A DNA stretch of 64,000 nucleotides from the NCBI RefSeq assembly GCF_011074885.1, contig NC_054689.1, forward strand, positions 1,984,001 to 2,048,000, read 5' to 3'. Every line of letters begins with the position of its first letter. Positions within the stretch are counted from its first letter, which is position 1. Positions 9,545 to 20,093 of the stretch are shown piece by piece. The translations under genes were made by a program, and so were the position numbers. The notes under the pieces were generated by a model that was given only the letters and a program-made list of their open reading frames with translations, was not told the origin of the DNA and ran no database searches. The DNA comes from Brettanomyces bruxellensis (Eukaryota > Ascomycota > Pichiomycetes > Pichiales > Pichiaceae).

Positions 9545-12500
9545 ATGGCTGATGGAATCAAAAAGAGCAGGAGAAGACGTCCACCATTCTCATGTGTACA
9601 CTGCAGGAAAAGAAAAGTGAAGTGTGATAGGGGTAGACCAACGTGTATGCGATGCAGGAAATCAAATGTGGAGTGTGTTTATGATGGCCCAGCTGATTGG
9701 AGCCATATTGATCAATCCAGTGTAAAATCATCCCATGAACTATCCTCACTTCAAGCATTAGGCATTCATGAGCTTTCAAAAACACCAGTTGGCTTTTTTG
9801 ATGTAAGTTCCTCCAAGACTTCGTCTAGATTTGAAAATTATAAGCCAATTCAATTTCAAAGTGCTATCAATGGCCAACAAAGGTCGATGATTAGCAATGG
9901 TAGCCTTCCAGAAAGATCCATTCCAGTCAGCTCTGTGAACAGTCCAGCAAGTTTTCATTCGGAAAATATCAGAGAGTACAATTTTGTCACACGTGACCCA
10001 GTACCAAATACACCAATGACAGTAGTCCCCAATATAAAAAGTGGACCTGGAGGATCATTACCTTCTACAACAGTTGTTTCAAATGCTGGTTTCGTTGCAA
10101 GTACTTCTCCCAGTGTTTCCGACTCGTCGTTGAAATTTCCGACGGGTGGAAACTTTTCGCAAAAGCTTCCTCCATCTTTGCCTATGGTTCCCCAAGTAAC
10201 TTCTGGATCAGTTGTACCACTTCCAGTTGCTCCATTACCTCAGATAGTTTCCTCTCCTTATTCAAAGAGTTATCTTTTTTGCCCTGTAAATGGAGTATCA
10301 AGTGAAATGAATGATAACGCTACGCAGAAGCGAAAGCGTTTAACTGATCAAGGATCTAATGACAGGCTGAGTCTCGTTCTCGATGAGTTCGGCAAGAACA
10401 TATTGACAATCGGCATCAAGAAAAATAGAATGGGTGCTTTCGGATCATTTAAAATGGGTATTCTCTGGAAACGTGATCCACTCATGAACACGATGTTTGC
10501 AAAATTCAGGCTAATGAAGAAAAAGGTTGAAGCTAAGGTGGTTGCTGAGCCCAACCCTTTTCCAAAAAAGTCGTCTGGATATCTCTCCGGATTAAAAAAT
10601 CTGGAAAGGCAGGTTAAACTTCGGAAACGAATGTCAAAGCAGAAATATATGGTCAAGGACGATAAAGATTTAGAAGATATGATGGCATCATTGTTCCCAC
10701 CGCAAGACGTTCTAAACTGGCATCTCAACAGATTCTTTCGTTACATTTATCCATTGTGCCCGATTTTTGACGAGTATATTGTTCTTATGTACACGAAGAG
10801 AATTGTGGTATACGGCAGCAATTCTGTTGGTGATAGTAGTGTTCACCTCGAGATAAAGACGAAATTGGATCTAATCAGAGCTGCAACATTGCTCCTAATT
10901 CTTCGGCTCTCGTATATTTCTGTATACTTGGAAACAGAAACAAGCAACCCATCATCACCGAAATATGATCAGAAGATTTTGACGAATCCTATCGAAGCCA
11001 ATACGATGACCCTAGCAAGGATGGTTCTCGAAAGGGTTAATTTCTTGAGAAAAACTTCTTTGGAAGATATGCAATTGCTTCTCCTTATACGTTTGTATCA
11101 GATTGTTGCGCCAGAGGATGGTGACGGTGGAAATTATGGAGATGGTTGCATATTTGTTGGGGTTCTAGTTTCAACAGCGGTTAGTATAGGATTGAATAGA
11201 AAAATCGACAATGTTGTCAAGACCGACACATTTGCACGGACAGCAGATTCCTTCCATAATTTGTGGGGTAAGCTATGGATAACATGTATGGAGATGGATT
11301 TGGAGATGTCTCTTGTGTATGGAAAAAAGCCATATATAAATATTGACGATTGGGATACTCCATTTCCTTCTTCGGATATCAAGAACGCCAATCTCCAGGA
11401 TTTTTATGCGGATAAATATTCCATTGACAGATTGAGCAAATTTATGCGGATATACAATGAACTATATCCTTTGGTGTCTTCATTGCATAGATTGCGAGAA
11501 TCACCTAGTATTGAACATGTCATGCTTCAGATCAACAGTGTCACAAAATTATGCAATGAATTATATCCAGTTAGTCTTCAGGAGGGCTATCTCACTGCCG
11601 GCGTCTTCTCCTTAGATGTTATTAATTCGATAAAAAGCATTCTTGTGATCTATCCATTTATCATAAATGTCCAGTATTACCTCTTGCTTCATTTCGAGAG
11701 TACTGATCAGTTTGACAAATTCTTGACTGTATTTAACCAAACAATTGATAATGTGCTTTATGCCTTGCAGATATCAGTTGGTGCATTCGTACGTATTTTT
11801 ACGACTATGTCTGCACATGCTTTGATGCTAAATGCGTACATTATTCAGGCAGTTAATAAAATTATATATATATTGCTTTCATTCTCGGTCCACGTGCGTT
11901 TGGCAAGTTACCGTGTGGAGAGTCAAATATCGAAGGAAGGGGATCGGATGTATTCGGAGGTTCGAGAATCCCAGGAGAAATTGAAAAAGCAATTTGAATC
12001 ACTCAGAGAAAATATTTTTGAAATTATGAAACTTGCCAATAAATGTCCGGCATTCTCATTGGAACATTACTACACATCATTCAGAAGTTATGGTAATTGC
12101 AAGTGTCTTATAGGATGGACTAAACAAGGTGGGAAGCCAATCTTCGATTTTGAGGACCCTTCCTGGCTAGAGCACTCAAATTTAATTGAAAGGTTTAGTT
12201 ATGAGCAAGTTCAGAGTATCAATAAGAGGATGGAGAAGTTTTTATCGTTAGATTCCTGTGTTAATCTTTCACAAATGACCAGGAGATGGACTTCGAACCC
12301 GGAAAGTAACACTTTTAAGTTCAAAGATTTCTGTCCCAAGATTGATGCTTCTGGAAAGATAGTCCTCAACACGGGAATGTTAAACTACAAGAATTCTAAT
12401 AATGAAAATATGGGCATGAAGATGGAACATGCATTCTCAGGTAATGAAAGTGGATCATCGCTTTTGTCTGAAAAGCAAGACAAGACTTCGGATAATGGTG

Positions 12501-12628
12501 AAAGTATCTTGGGAACGTTGACGTCAGCTGATCCTTCATTCGAAGGGCTCGAATCTGCGGATAACTGGCTACAAATACCGGACTTGGTAGATTCCTTGGA
12601 TATAATGTCCGAGTTTGGTATGCTTTAG
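9545..12628 (+). CDS. Zn2Cys6 fungal-specific transcription factor
   Basis: A 1027-residue nuclear regulator. The N-terminal binuclear zinc cluster is at residues 17-44 (Cys17, 20, 27, 34, 37, 44; spacing 2-6-6-2-6), preceded by a basic SRRRR stretch. Residues about 380-620 match the fungal-specific middle homology domain, beginning near LNWHLNRFFRYIYPLCP. The far C-terminus is acidic with bulky hydrophobics (NWLQIPDLVDSLDIMSEF), a plausible activation domain. The frame is open 27 codons further upstream but without an ATG; the ATG at 9545 puts the basic region and cluster right at the N-terminus, and a short uORF precedes it. I do not recognise a specific orthologue, so target genes are unknown. 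It shares its upstream region with the RGT1-like gene. Confidence 0.85.
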   Translation: MADGIKKSRRRRPPFSCVHCRKRKVKCDRGRPTCMRCRKSNVECVYDGPADWSHIDQSSVKSSHELSSLQALGIHELSKTPVGFFDVSSSKTSSRFENYKPIQFQSAINGQQRSMISNGSLPERSIPVSSVNSPASFHSENIREYNFVTRDPVPNTPMTVVPNIKSGPGGSLPSTTVVSNAGFVASTSPSVSDSSLKFPTGGNFSQKLPPSLPMVPQVTSGSVVPLPVAPLPQIVSSPYSKSYLFCPVNGVSSEMNDNATQKRKRLTDQGSNDRLSLVLDEFGKNILTIGIKKNRMGAFGSFKMGILWKRDPLMNTMFAKFRLMKKKVEAKVVAEPNPFPKKSSGYLSGLKNLERQVKLRKRMSKQKYMVKDDKDLEDMMASLFPPQDVLNWHLNRFFRYIYPLCPIFDEYIVLMYTKRIVVYGSNSVGDSSVHLEIKTKLDLIRAATLLLILRLSYISVYLETETSNPSSPKYDQKILTNPIEANTMTLARMVLERVNFLRKTSLEDMQLLLLIRLYQIVAPEDGDGGNYGDGCIFVGVLVSTAVSIGLNRKIDNVVKTDTFARTADSFHNLWGKLWITCMEMDLEMSLVYGKKPYINIDDWDTPFPSSDIKNANLQDFYADKYSIDRLSKFMRIYNELYPLVSSLHRLRESPSIEHVMLQINSVTKLCNELYPVSLQEGYLTAGVFSLDVINSIKSILVIYPFIINVQYYLLLHFESTDQFDKFLTVFNQTIDNVLYALQISVGAFVRIFTTMSAHALMLNAYIIQAVNKIIYILLSFSVHVRLASYRVESQISKEGDRMYSEVRESQEKLKKQFESLRENIFEIMKLANKCPAFSLEHYYTSFRSYGNCKCLIGWTKQGGKPIFDFEDPSWLEHSNLIERFSYEQVQSINKRMEKFLSLDSCVNLSQMTRRWTSNPESNTFKFKDFCPKIDASGKIVLNTGMLNYKNSNNENMGMKMEHAFSGNESGSSLLSEKQDKTSDNGESILGTLTSADPSFEGLESADNWLQIPDLVDSLDIMSEFGML

Positions 12629-12902
12629 TAAAAAATAAGTAATTGTAGTATTATATGCAACGTCATTCGAACGGAATTGCTTGAATGAGGAAGAGAAGAG
12701 AATGTAATAAACATTCAAAGTAATAGAGTTGAATATGTTTAGTTTTCTGTTAATTAGCACGAGAAGCATCAAACTGCTTCGTGGCTTATCTATGAATAAA
12801 TAAGTAAACTCAGTGCTTGTCTGACCAACCGTTCCATCCCGTCTTTAATCAATAAAAGATTCAATAAATATTCTTACGCACTTACTTGGCAGAGCTTTTA
12901 AT

Positions 12903-13349
12903 TCATTTCTTCTCGGGATAATATCCTTCTTCCGCACCAGTATACACGCCATGTTCAACACTCCACTCAATTAGTTTCTTCCTCTTTTCTGCCTCTTCTG
13001 CCCTCATCTGAGCTTCGAGCTTTCGAACATTTGTTTCAGTGACAAAAGAAGCGGCATAAGTTAGAACAATTGTGTTATAAAATATTCTAATTCTGTTACC
13101 AAATGATCTATATAAAGGAGACTTCCATCTTAGAAGCAAATCAGTTGGTATTGAGAAAAGGGCACCATATAATACACCTGTAAGCGTTGATTTGATAATA
13201 ACATGAGAGAGACGTGTGATCTTGCTGTCCGATTGTGTAGCCTGATTTTTGTTCGTAAATGGTTTTGTGGCTTGTACATCTGGCTTTTCAGATATAGTCT
13301 GGTTCTTTTCACTTTCGGGAATATTCCCTTCCCTTGAATTTGATACCAT
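12903..13349 (-). CDS. Small predicted two-pass membrane protein, uncharacterised
   Basis: A 148-residue protein with a polar Lys/Gln/Ser-rich N-terminus (1-45), two hydrophobic segments at about 50-72 and 89-105 separated by a basic loop (RWKSPLYRSFGNRIR), then a charged helix rich in Glu, Arg and Lys (108-132). The C-terminus is WSVEHGVYTGAEEGYYPEKK. The start ATG at 13349 is the first in frame. The pattern suits a small organellar inner-membrane protein, but I cannot name a family. It is transcribed toward the 3' end of the zinc-cluster gene with a 274 bp gap. Confidence 0.65.
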   Translation of the reverse strand: MVSNSREGNIPESEKNQTISEKPDVQATKPFTNKNQATQSDSKITRLSHVIIKSTLTGVLYGALFSIPTDLLLRWKSPLYRSFGNRIRIFYNTIVLTYAASFVTETNVRKLEAQMRAEEAEKRKKLIEWSVEHGVYTGAEEGYYPEKK

Positions 13350-14003
13350 TTGTATTTCTCTGAATTTTTGCGTTTCACTTAATATTAAGCCCGATAATTT
13401 TGGACTAATTGAAATTATATGTATTTGTTTCTAAATCGACCCCGTACCGTTACTATTGAAAAAGGATGTCGATGTTTGTAAATTTCATATAATAAGATTA
13501 CGATACTCCAAATTGTTTACATTGAAAAAATGGAATCATCCAATGATTCTCTCCAATTATGGGGCATTCATTCCCCGTATTTTTTCTAAAGATAAAGATA
13601 TATAGTTTAAGACGATGTTTACTGAATAATGGTGGGGAGAGAGAACTGGAGAAGGCAGTGCCAAAAAAAAATATAGCAGGGTGTGAATCTCCATTTCAAA
13701 CACCGGCACTATAAAGCGAAGTCCGAGCCTGAATTCTGCCCGCTGATATTTCATGAAAAAGCAGTTTTGCATATGTCAAGGTTTACTCAATAAGAGTTAC
13801 ATTCTGATGAAAACCATCATAAAATCCTAATAAATTCAACTTGCAACGTACGATATTAAAAAGACTTACAAGTATGAAGGAATTAATTAATGGCACTGTC
13901 GTTGTCACTAGTATCTATAAGTAAAGTATGCAATTATATTATGTAGTAACCGGTATCACAAGAAAGAACGCTGCAATTTTTAATTTTTGTTTGTTTATAT
14001 TCA
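13350..14003. other. Intergenic, nothing recognised
   Basis: 654 bp between the 5' end of the small membrane-protein gene and the 3' end of UBC7, both on the minus strand. AT-rich. It holds the promoter of the former and the UBC7 terminator; no gene or RNA seen. Confidence 0.4.
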
Positions 14004-14507
14004 TCACCTAAGGCTATCAATCACTTGCCTCCTAACCACTTTGTTGTATAATTCACGGTCTTCCCTCCATAGTTTGGCTGCATCAACATTGGCGGGAGAG
14101 TTTGGATTTGGCTCTGCCAACATTGAGCAAACACTCAAAAGGATTTTCTCGATGCTCTGCAGAGGACCCCAACGTTCATCTGCCGATTCATACATCATTG
14201 GGTCATTTCCTGGAGGATGGAGAATTGAAATACACACTGTTCCATCTTTATATATGTTTGGATGAAATATCTCCGATGTGAATTTAAGCTTTGGTGGGGA
14301 CAATGGGTAGTCCTTAGGAAATGACATCTTTGCAGCAAACACACCATGTTCATATGGAGTCCCTGGAGGCCCCACAAGAAGGCAATGCCAATTAAAAAGA
14401 TTACTCTCACTGATTGGAGCAGCAACGATTCCCTCCGTTGGATCTTTTAGCAGTTCCTTATACTCTTTAAGCAACCTCCTCTGCGCAGTCGATAGTCTTG
14501 CACACAT
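14004..14507 (-). CDS. UBC7: Ubiquitin-conjugating enzyme E2, ERAD type (Ubc7)
   Basis: A 167-residue E2 covering the whole UBC fold. The catalytic Cys92 lies in the [16 protein letters not shown] motif. It is followed by the E2 G2/Cdc34-class acidic-loop insertion ([16 protein letters not shown]), which separates Ubc7 from most other E2s. The C-terminus is short, without the Cdc34 tail. In S. cerevisiae, Ubc7 is recruited to the ER membrane by Cue1 and works with the E3 ligases Hrd1 and Doa10 in ER-associated degradation. Length matches (about 165). The start ATG at 14507 gives [15 protein letters not shown], aligned with the family N-terminus. No CUE1 is present in this window. Confidence 0.95.
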   Translation of the reverse strand: MCARLSTAQRRLLKEYKELLKDPTEGIVAAPISESNLFNWHCLLVGPPGTPYEHGVFAAKMSFPKDYPLSPPKLKFTSEIFHPNIYKDGTVCISILHPPGNDPMMYESADERWGPLQSIEKILLSVCSMLAEPNPNSPANVDAAKLWREDRELYNKVVRRQVIDSLR

Positions 14508-15820
14508 TATTTAAAGAAGCAAAGCTTTAATGATTCAAAATATATTTCATTTGTCAACTGGGAACTGCTTTCATTGCGAATGGAACGAAATAAAATAGAC
14601 AAAAAAGGGGGAAAAATGTCTGTACTGTTTGAAAATTCGCTATCAGATCTATCTCGTGATGAGGTAAGGAAGCAGACGCGTCGATCGTCGTACTGACAAG
14701 TCTGGCTGTATGACAAAAAAAAGGAAGGCTTGCTCGGTTACCGTTACTAGAGGGTGAGTTCGTACCTCTGGTACAGTTGAATTGTCCCTCCTCATAAGAG
14801 AATAAATGTAAAAAGGAAGCACTATTGTAATAATATTGGTAATGCTTCATAAAGTTACTCTAGGTCATTATTTTTGAGGGAGCTGCTTAAATTCGCAGCT
14901 TGTGGTACTATTGTTTGTGAGCAAATTATTTCTAAATTGGGATACCATTGGGTACCATTCATTTTGCGATAGTAATGATCAGGAAAACTATTGGGTTCCT
15001 ATAATTACTCAGAAAAAAGCATATTTACATGGTATCATTCATGATTTAATAAATTGATAATAGTTCAGCTTTCTTGGTTAAAATGATTATACGGAATGAT
15101 AATCTATAACCATCTTCCATCATGATGAGTGAGGTTAGGATAGATTTAAAAGTATAGGTCAAAAAATAAGAAATATTAATATCATCGTTGGGTGCATTGT
15201 CAATGCGCGTCTGTTTTTACTTGAATTCTGGTTCATTTGGCAAAATAAAGTAGATATATGCCTTCTGCAAATACTTCACCTCATATAAATCTTAACCACA
15301 AGCAAGTATTCTTGATCAAAGCTAATGCCCTAATACCCATTACACGAAAGTGTTTTTCTATAAACCGTTCCAATGATTCTCGTAGTGAAAAGTGTAAAGA
15401 AAGGTTGTTTTCTGCCAGGTGAAGGCAGCAAAAGCAGAATAATTAACCGAAATCCTTAACAATGAATGTATCGCTTGATATAGACCAATAGTAAAAATGG
15501 TGAAATTTTACCCCAAACATAGCTGATTAAAAAATTTGCTCTCATGCCACTTCTTGGTAAATAGGCATATTCTACCGCATATGCAATAAGCTTGATGTTT
15601 ATTAGTTATCTATAAGATCGGTATACTGATAGTTCTTTGAATTTGTTCATCGTTCTTTTTGGGAATAGGACAATATAACACAATTCGTTCTATTACAACC
15701 TCTTTGTATATGGCTAAGGTGGTTTGTCTAATACGCTTTACTGTTTTTCTTTTACATAGAAATATTGATGTTCTTGAATAGTAATAGCGGCATCTACTTT
15801 AGAATACTGCACTGATAAGT
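14508..15820. other. Intergenic between divergent UBC7 and MAC1-like genes
   Basis: 1.3 kb AT-rich spacer containing both promoters. A 54-codon open frame starting with ATG at about 15254 is the longest in the right half; its translation has no recognisable features and I regard it as chance. No tRNA or repeat seen. Confidence 0.4.
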
Positions 15821-17644
15821 ATGATTTTAGTCGATGGGGAAAAGTATGCCTGTGAACAATGTATCAGGGGGCATCGATCATCTACTTGCAAGCATATAAA
15901 GCGGAGACTTGTTCTTGTCCGATCAAGAGGACGACCTATCACTGATTCGTCACAGAGGATTGCTATAACGGCCGAAGAAGTTTCAAAAACTAATATAACT
16001 ATATGTGATGGCAAGTCCGAAAGGAGGAAAAAGTCGCCGGATAAGAAAAAGCATAGTTGCCAAGAAGAGGATAGATTCTGTCGACGAACTAAATGCTCAT
16101 GTTGTGCTCGAGCTTCCTTAACAAGTTCACATTCAAGTTCTTCCACATCATCTCTTACAACGGTATCGGGGCATACTTCGAATTCATCCGCTACATCAAG
16201 TACGACTTGTGGTTGTGAAGCTAAATGTACACCAGTTGAGCGTAAAAATTCCATTTTTGTCCTCAAAGCTTCCAGGAGAAGGATCTATAATGTTGACAAG
16301 ACATCACTCAAACTTTTAGAACCAGTTGCTGAAATTCCCAATAATCGTGTTGGTCTGGAAATGATGCACAATACTTCAAGGATTAAAAAGCATGGACGGA
16401 CGAGCTGCCGAAGCAAAACTTTTACAACGGGTGAGTTACTTTTAAACTTTCAAGGTTGTGGCAGCGCAAGAACTGGAAGCTGCTGCTCAAACTCTAAAAA
16501 ATGTCCAAAAATGAAGTATTCATGTTCCTGCTTCCCACAGGAAAAGCACACAAAATCAAATACTTGTTCAACCGTCAGTGTAAAAGCAGACAATATCGCC
16601 AAGACTAAGAGTTCCACTGCTAAACAAAAGCAAATGTATGATCTCTTTCTTGCAGATATGTGTACCTTACCGGGCACATGTTCCTGTGATCCAATCGATT
16701 GTAAATGCACTGATTGCATTGAACATAATGGTATTACAAAAGATTCCTTAAAGCAGAAGCTGAATTGTAAATTACCTTCGCAGGAAAGTTCTATTCTCCA
16801 GGTTGGGCGACCTTGTTTTGATGCAAAAGATGCAGGAAAACCGTTGGATGTTAATTTATTTAACCAAAGTCCAAAAGATACTTCAACATTTCCAGGGGAG
16901 GGAGTTATCTCATTTGGCCAAGTTGGAGTACAGCCTGCTGTCGATCAACCCACGTGCCGCAAAGGCTTAAATTTGGGTGATTATCCCATTTCACAGGCTC
17001 CACAAAAGTCTGATTTTAAGAAAACAAGTACCGCTTTGGGAGAAGTTGGTGTAAAGCAGCTCAGCGTACCATTCATAGACAATTCGCCGGAAAGTAGTGT
17101 TTCCAGTTCTTCTGTTCCAGAATGTCTTTGTGAGCCAAGTGAATGTGCTTGCTATAACTGCGAAAAGCATGGAATTGTTGACGGAGTTCGTATGGCAGAT
17201 GGTGTTAGAGTGTCCTGTTTGAATGAATTCCCTATAGAAATGCAGCTAGCGTATTCGATGCCAAACTATGCATCTCAGTTGGAAAAGAAATCCCATAATT
17301 CAACTACTGCCCAAACGACAAGTTCTAGTGATGGTCATTCTTATGATTTTATGGTTCGGACAGAAGCATTTCCTGGCTATGAATCAGGTTTGACGCATAA
17401 TGGTATTCCCCAAAAAGCAAAGTCTGTCCCAGTCGATGATGTCACACAACCGACTTCAGGTGAAAGTTTGGTTCAGTCTGAGAATCGAAATGCAAATGAT
17501 GCGGGCACATTTGCCGAACCTAAAATGGGTGAAATTATGATTGATTTCTCGGACTTTGATGCCACTTGTAATTGCGCCGATGGTGAATGCACATGCACGA
17601 ACTGTTTCAAGCATGGCCGATTTGGAAATGTGGATATTGTATGA
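15821..17644 (+). CDS. MAC1: Copper-fist transcription factor, MAC1-like copper sensor
   Basis: A 607-residue copper-regulated activator. Residues 1-40 form the copper-fist DNA-binding module, with Cys11, Cys14, Cys23 and His25 in a KYACEQCIRGHRSSTCKH context and the minor-groove RGRP motif at 36-39, closer to Mac1 than to Ace1/Cup2. C-terminal copper-sensing repeats of the form C-x-C-x4-C-x-C-x2-C-x2-H occur three times, at 287-302, 435-450 and 583-598. S. cerevisiae Mac1 (about 417 residues) has two. Further Cys-rich clusters lie at about 87-105, 125-150 and 208-240. In Mac1, Cu(I) binding to the repeats shuts off activation of copper-uptake genes (CTR1, FRE1). The extra length is Ser/Thr-rich linker. 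The start ATG is fixed by the fist. Activator-type (Mac1/Cuf1) assignment is strong; strict orthology is inferred. Confidence 0.87.
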   Translation: MILVDGEKYACEQCIRGHRSSTCKHIKRRLVLVRSRGRPITDSSQRIAITAEEVSKTNITICDGKSERRKKSPDKKKHSCQEEDRFCRRTKCSCCARASLTSSHSSSSTSSLTTVSGHTSNSSATSSTTCGCEAKCTPVERKNSIFVLKASRRRIYNVDKTSLKLLEPVAEIPNNRVGLEMMHNTSRIKKHGRTSCRSKTFTTGELLLNFQGCGSARTGSCCSNSKKCPKMKYSCSCFPQEKHTKSNTCSTVSVKADNIAKTKSSTAKQKQMYDLFLADMCTLPGTCSCDPIDCKCTDCIEHNGITKDSLKQKLNCKLPSQESSILQVGRPCFDAKDAGKPLDVNLFNQSPKDTSTFPGEGVISFGQVGVQPAVDQPTCRKGLNLGDYPISQAPQKSDFKKTSTALGEVGVKQLSVPFIDNSPESSVSSSSVPECLCEPSECACYNCEKHGIVDGVRMADGVRVSCLNEFPIEMQLAYSMPNYASQLEKKSHNSTTAQTTSSSDGHSYDFMVRTEAFPGYESGLTHNGIPQKAKSVPVDDVTQPTSGESLVQSENRNANDAGTFAEPKMGEIMIDFSDFDATCNCADGECTCTNCFKHGRFGNVDIV

Positions 17645-17973
17645 CCAGCACGTTCGTTTGCTTTTTTTTTGTTGTTGTCGTTTGGAGCTATTGAGAGCAA
17701 GATGTGCTATATAAATAGTCAGTATGACTACCTTAGGATGTTATCTTTTCTTATTTAAACCATTTATACCTTCCTTTGACCTGTAAATATTTGGGACTGA
17801 GTGGCAACGCAATTTTTTTTTATTTATTTCAATAACGAAAAAGTCATGTTTTCTACGGTCCTGTGTCTGCTACTACCGTTATCAGTTAAAACTGTTTATT
17901 GCGTTTTCGTGCGTTATTAAGCGTATTTAAGCGTGGTCATCAGTACGTAATGAAGGAGAGTGTTTTCACTGCC
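17645..17973. other. Short 3'-3' intergenic region
   Basis: 329 bp between the convergent MAC1-like and FMS1-like genes. Holds both transcription ends. Two TTAAGCGT copies lie a few bases apart near 17917-17934; otherwise nothing recognised. Confidence 0.4.
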
Positions 17974-19421
17974 TTAAAAATCGATTTCCCCCTCCATTCT
18001 TCCAGTCTTAATTAAAATATATCTGGCTTCTCTTTTTCCACTTATCCAAGCTCCATGCACTGCGCCTGCACCATCTAGAATTGTATGTTCACCAGCAAAT
18101 CTGATGTTACCCATTCCTCTGGTTAATTGAATAACCAAGTCAGTTGGATCGTTGCCCGGTGTGCATGCTGCATAAGAACCTCTACTGTATGGATTAACGG
18201 TCCATTGTGAGCAAACAACATTTTCTGGCTCTAAAACATCCTTTGGTGATTTGGCCAGCCTGCTTATGATAGGCTTCATATAACTCCAAGCCTTTTCTGG
18301 GTTCTTCTCTATGTATTCTGTCAATGCACCCTGAGTAAAGCATAACAAGGAGGGCACATGATTAACTTTGTACAAGTTAAGAATCAAAACTGGGAAATCC
18401 CATGGCTTAGGTAACTCCTTCTGATTTGATTCCACAAAGGAAGGAACCTGGTTTTTGTCCAAAGACTCCATCACACTTTTCGTCTCATCTGGTTTTGGAG
18501 TTGCAATTGCAATAAACCTATCTGTATCGTGGTGCTTCCAGAATGGCTCTGAAAATTCGAAAACGAATTTTCCCAACTTTCCGAAATCCATGTTCGAAAG
18601 AGGCTCCGTAATTCTTTGAGGAAGTTTTGGCATCCACTCAATTCCACCTGTCTCCTTCGGATCAAGCTGCAAAATACTCTGAGGAACTGTCACAACAAGG
18701 AAATCGCATGTGTAGTGATGGCCATCTGTTGTGGCAACCTCAATTTTCTTTGGAGAATGCTCAATCTTCGACACTGCCACCCCTTGACCAAAGATTTTGC
18801 CGGCAAGCTCTCAACAATCCTATTAATGACCTGGTCGTATCCATTTCTGAGACAGCAGTTTCTTCCAACATTATCCACCAAGGCAAACTTCGAACTCATA
18901 TGCTCCCAGCTGATACCATGCCATAACTCTAGATGACGCAAAAATTGTGGTGCATATTCGATTTGCTCTGGTGTAAGAAGTTTTCTTTGCCTGTAGATGT
19001 AATCTAAGGCAATTTGTTTCACAGAAACATCTTTTCTTCCTAGTTCCTGATAATACACCAACTCAATGTACTTCTTCAACTCCTTGACAACCTGATTCAC
19101 CTTGAATTTCCTATAGTCTGAATCCTCAAGCTTTTCTCCAAAGTAATAAGGATTCTGATCATCATAGTAAAGTCCGTAATCGTCCTTACTGTTGACAATC
19201 TCATCAAAAAGTGGATTCGTAAGGGTATCGTGAGCCCACGAGGGACCCAGCTCGTAATTCGATTTTCCTGTTCTATCGGTATAGATTCTTCCACCGAATC
19301 TCTCTCTTGCCTCAATGTCAAGAAAGTCAACCCCCTTCTCGTTTAAATCTTGGCAGCACTTAAGACCAGCTATACCGGCTCCAATAACAATAACTTCGTG
19401 GTGTTCAACAGTACCCGACAT
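17974..19421 (-). CDS. FMS1: Polyamine oxidase (Fms1-like), reading frame broken by a single-base shift
   Basis: FAD-dependent amine oxidase; S. cerevisiae Fms1 oxidises spermine to spermidine plus 3-aminopropanal, feeding beta-alanine and pantothenate synthesis. The first frame (19421 down to 18690) starts at ATG with the FAD dinucleotide fold VIVIGAGIAGL and GGRIYT, and continues through NGYDQVINRIVESLP. It then loses homology. The second frame (from about 18800 to 17974) resumes at once with the family's VVTVPQS segment and ends with NPYSRGSYAAC and FAGEHTILDGAG. Moving from one to the other needs one extra base in the TTTT run at 18795-18798 (AAAA on the coding strand). With that, about 482 residues result, close to Fms1 (508). 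Flanking regions are intact, so this is either a sequencing error, a recent null allele or, less likely, -1 frameshifting on AAAA. Confidence 0.88.
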
Positions 19422-20093
19422 TTTCTATTGTAATTAATAATAACTTAATTTTTGCAGACTGAGATAAAGGGAAAGCAGGGGATATATAAAATATTGGCTC
19501 GGGTTTCAGATTTTACAAATGTCTATTCTTATATAGTAGCGGAGCTTCAAAATCTATTCCGGTTCCTGATTTATTTTAAATGGATTTTTGACCCCATGAA
19601 AAATTCTACGTGAAATTTTTCTATTCATCGGAATTTAACTTTGATCTCTTCACAATACAGCCCTTCCGATATATTACGGTATCCCTTTGTTTGTGATGAT
19701 CGTTGTCTAAAATGGAATCTTCGGAAAACTTGCCCGGTTATTTTCTTTGTGTAACATCTCGGCGAATACACCGAGTCACCCAATGTCAACAGCGGACATT
19801 TGTGCTAAATTTTCAGCACATCGGTATTTTTTTTTTCTCTTTGTTTCTTTATATAGTATTGTTGCTTGAATCATTTCGTCGTGGCTATACGACAAAAAAA
19901 AAGTTTTATTACTTCTCAAGTACTTCTGTTTCTCTATAAAGCTATATCGTATGAATTTTGTAAATAACTAATCCAAAATGATGTTATGCCATCTTCATGT
20001 GTTCTCATGGATACATGTAAAAAAACGATAAATCCAATATTCCTTCTTGCAAAATGTGTGGAATTACGAGAAGCGGTTCGGGGGCTTCATCTC
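19422..20093. other. Intergenic, FMS1-like promoter and PRP45 3' end
   Basis: 672 bp. A 75-codon frame on the + strand (ATG at 19712) encodes one hydrophobic stretch but has no family features; likely chance. AT-rich with T tracts; no RNA gene seen. Confidence 0.4.

Noticed and set aside
17974..18780. Separate C-terminal amine-oxidase gene
   Set aside because: No ATG at its beginning and immediate homology continuation from the upstream frame; one frameshifted gene is simpler.
19703..19939. 75-codon ORF divergent from FMS1-like gene
   Set aside because: One hydrophobic stretch from T-rich DNA, no motif, no homology.
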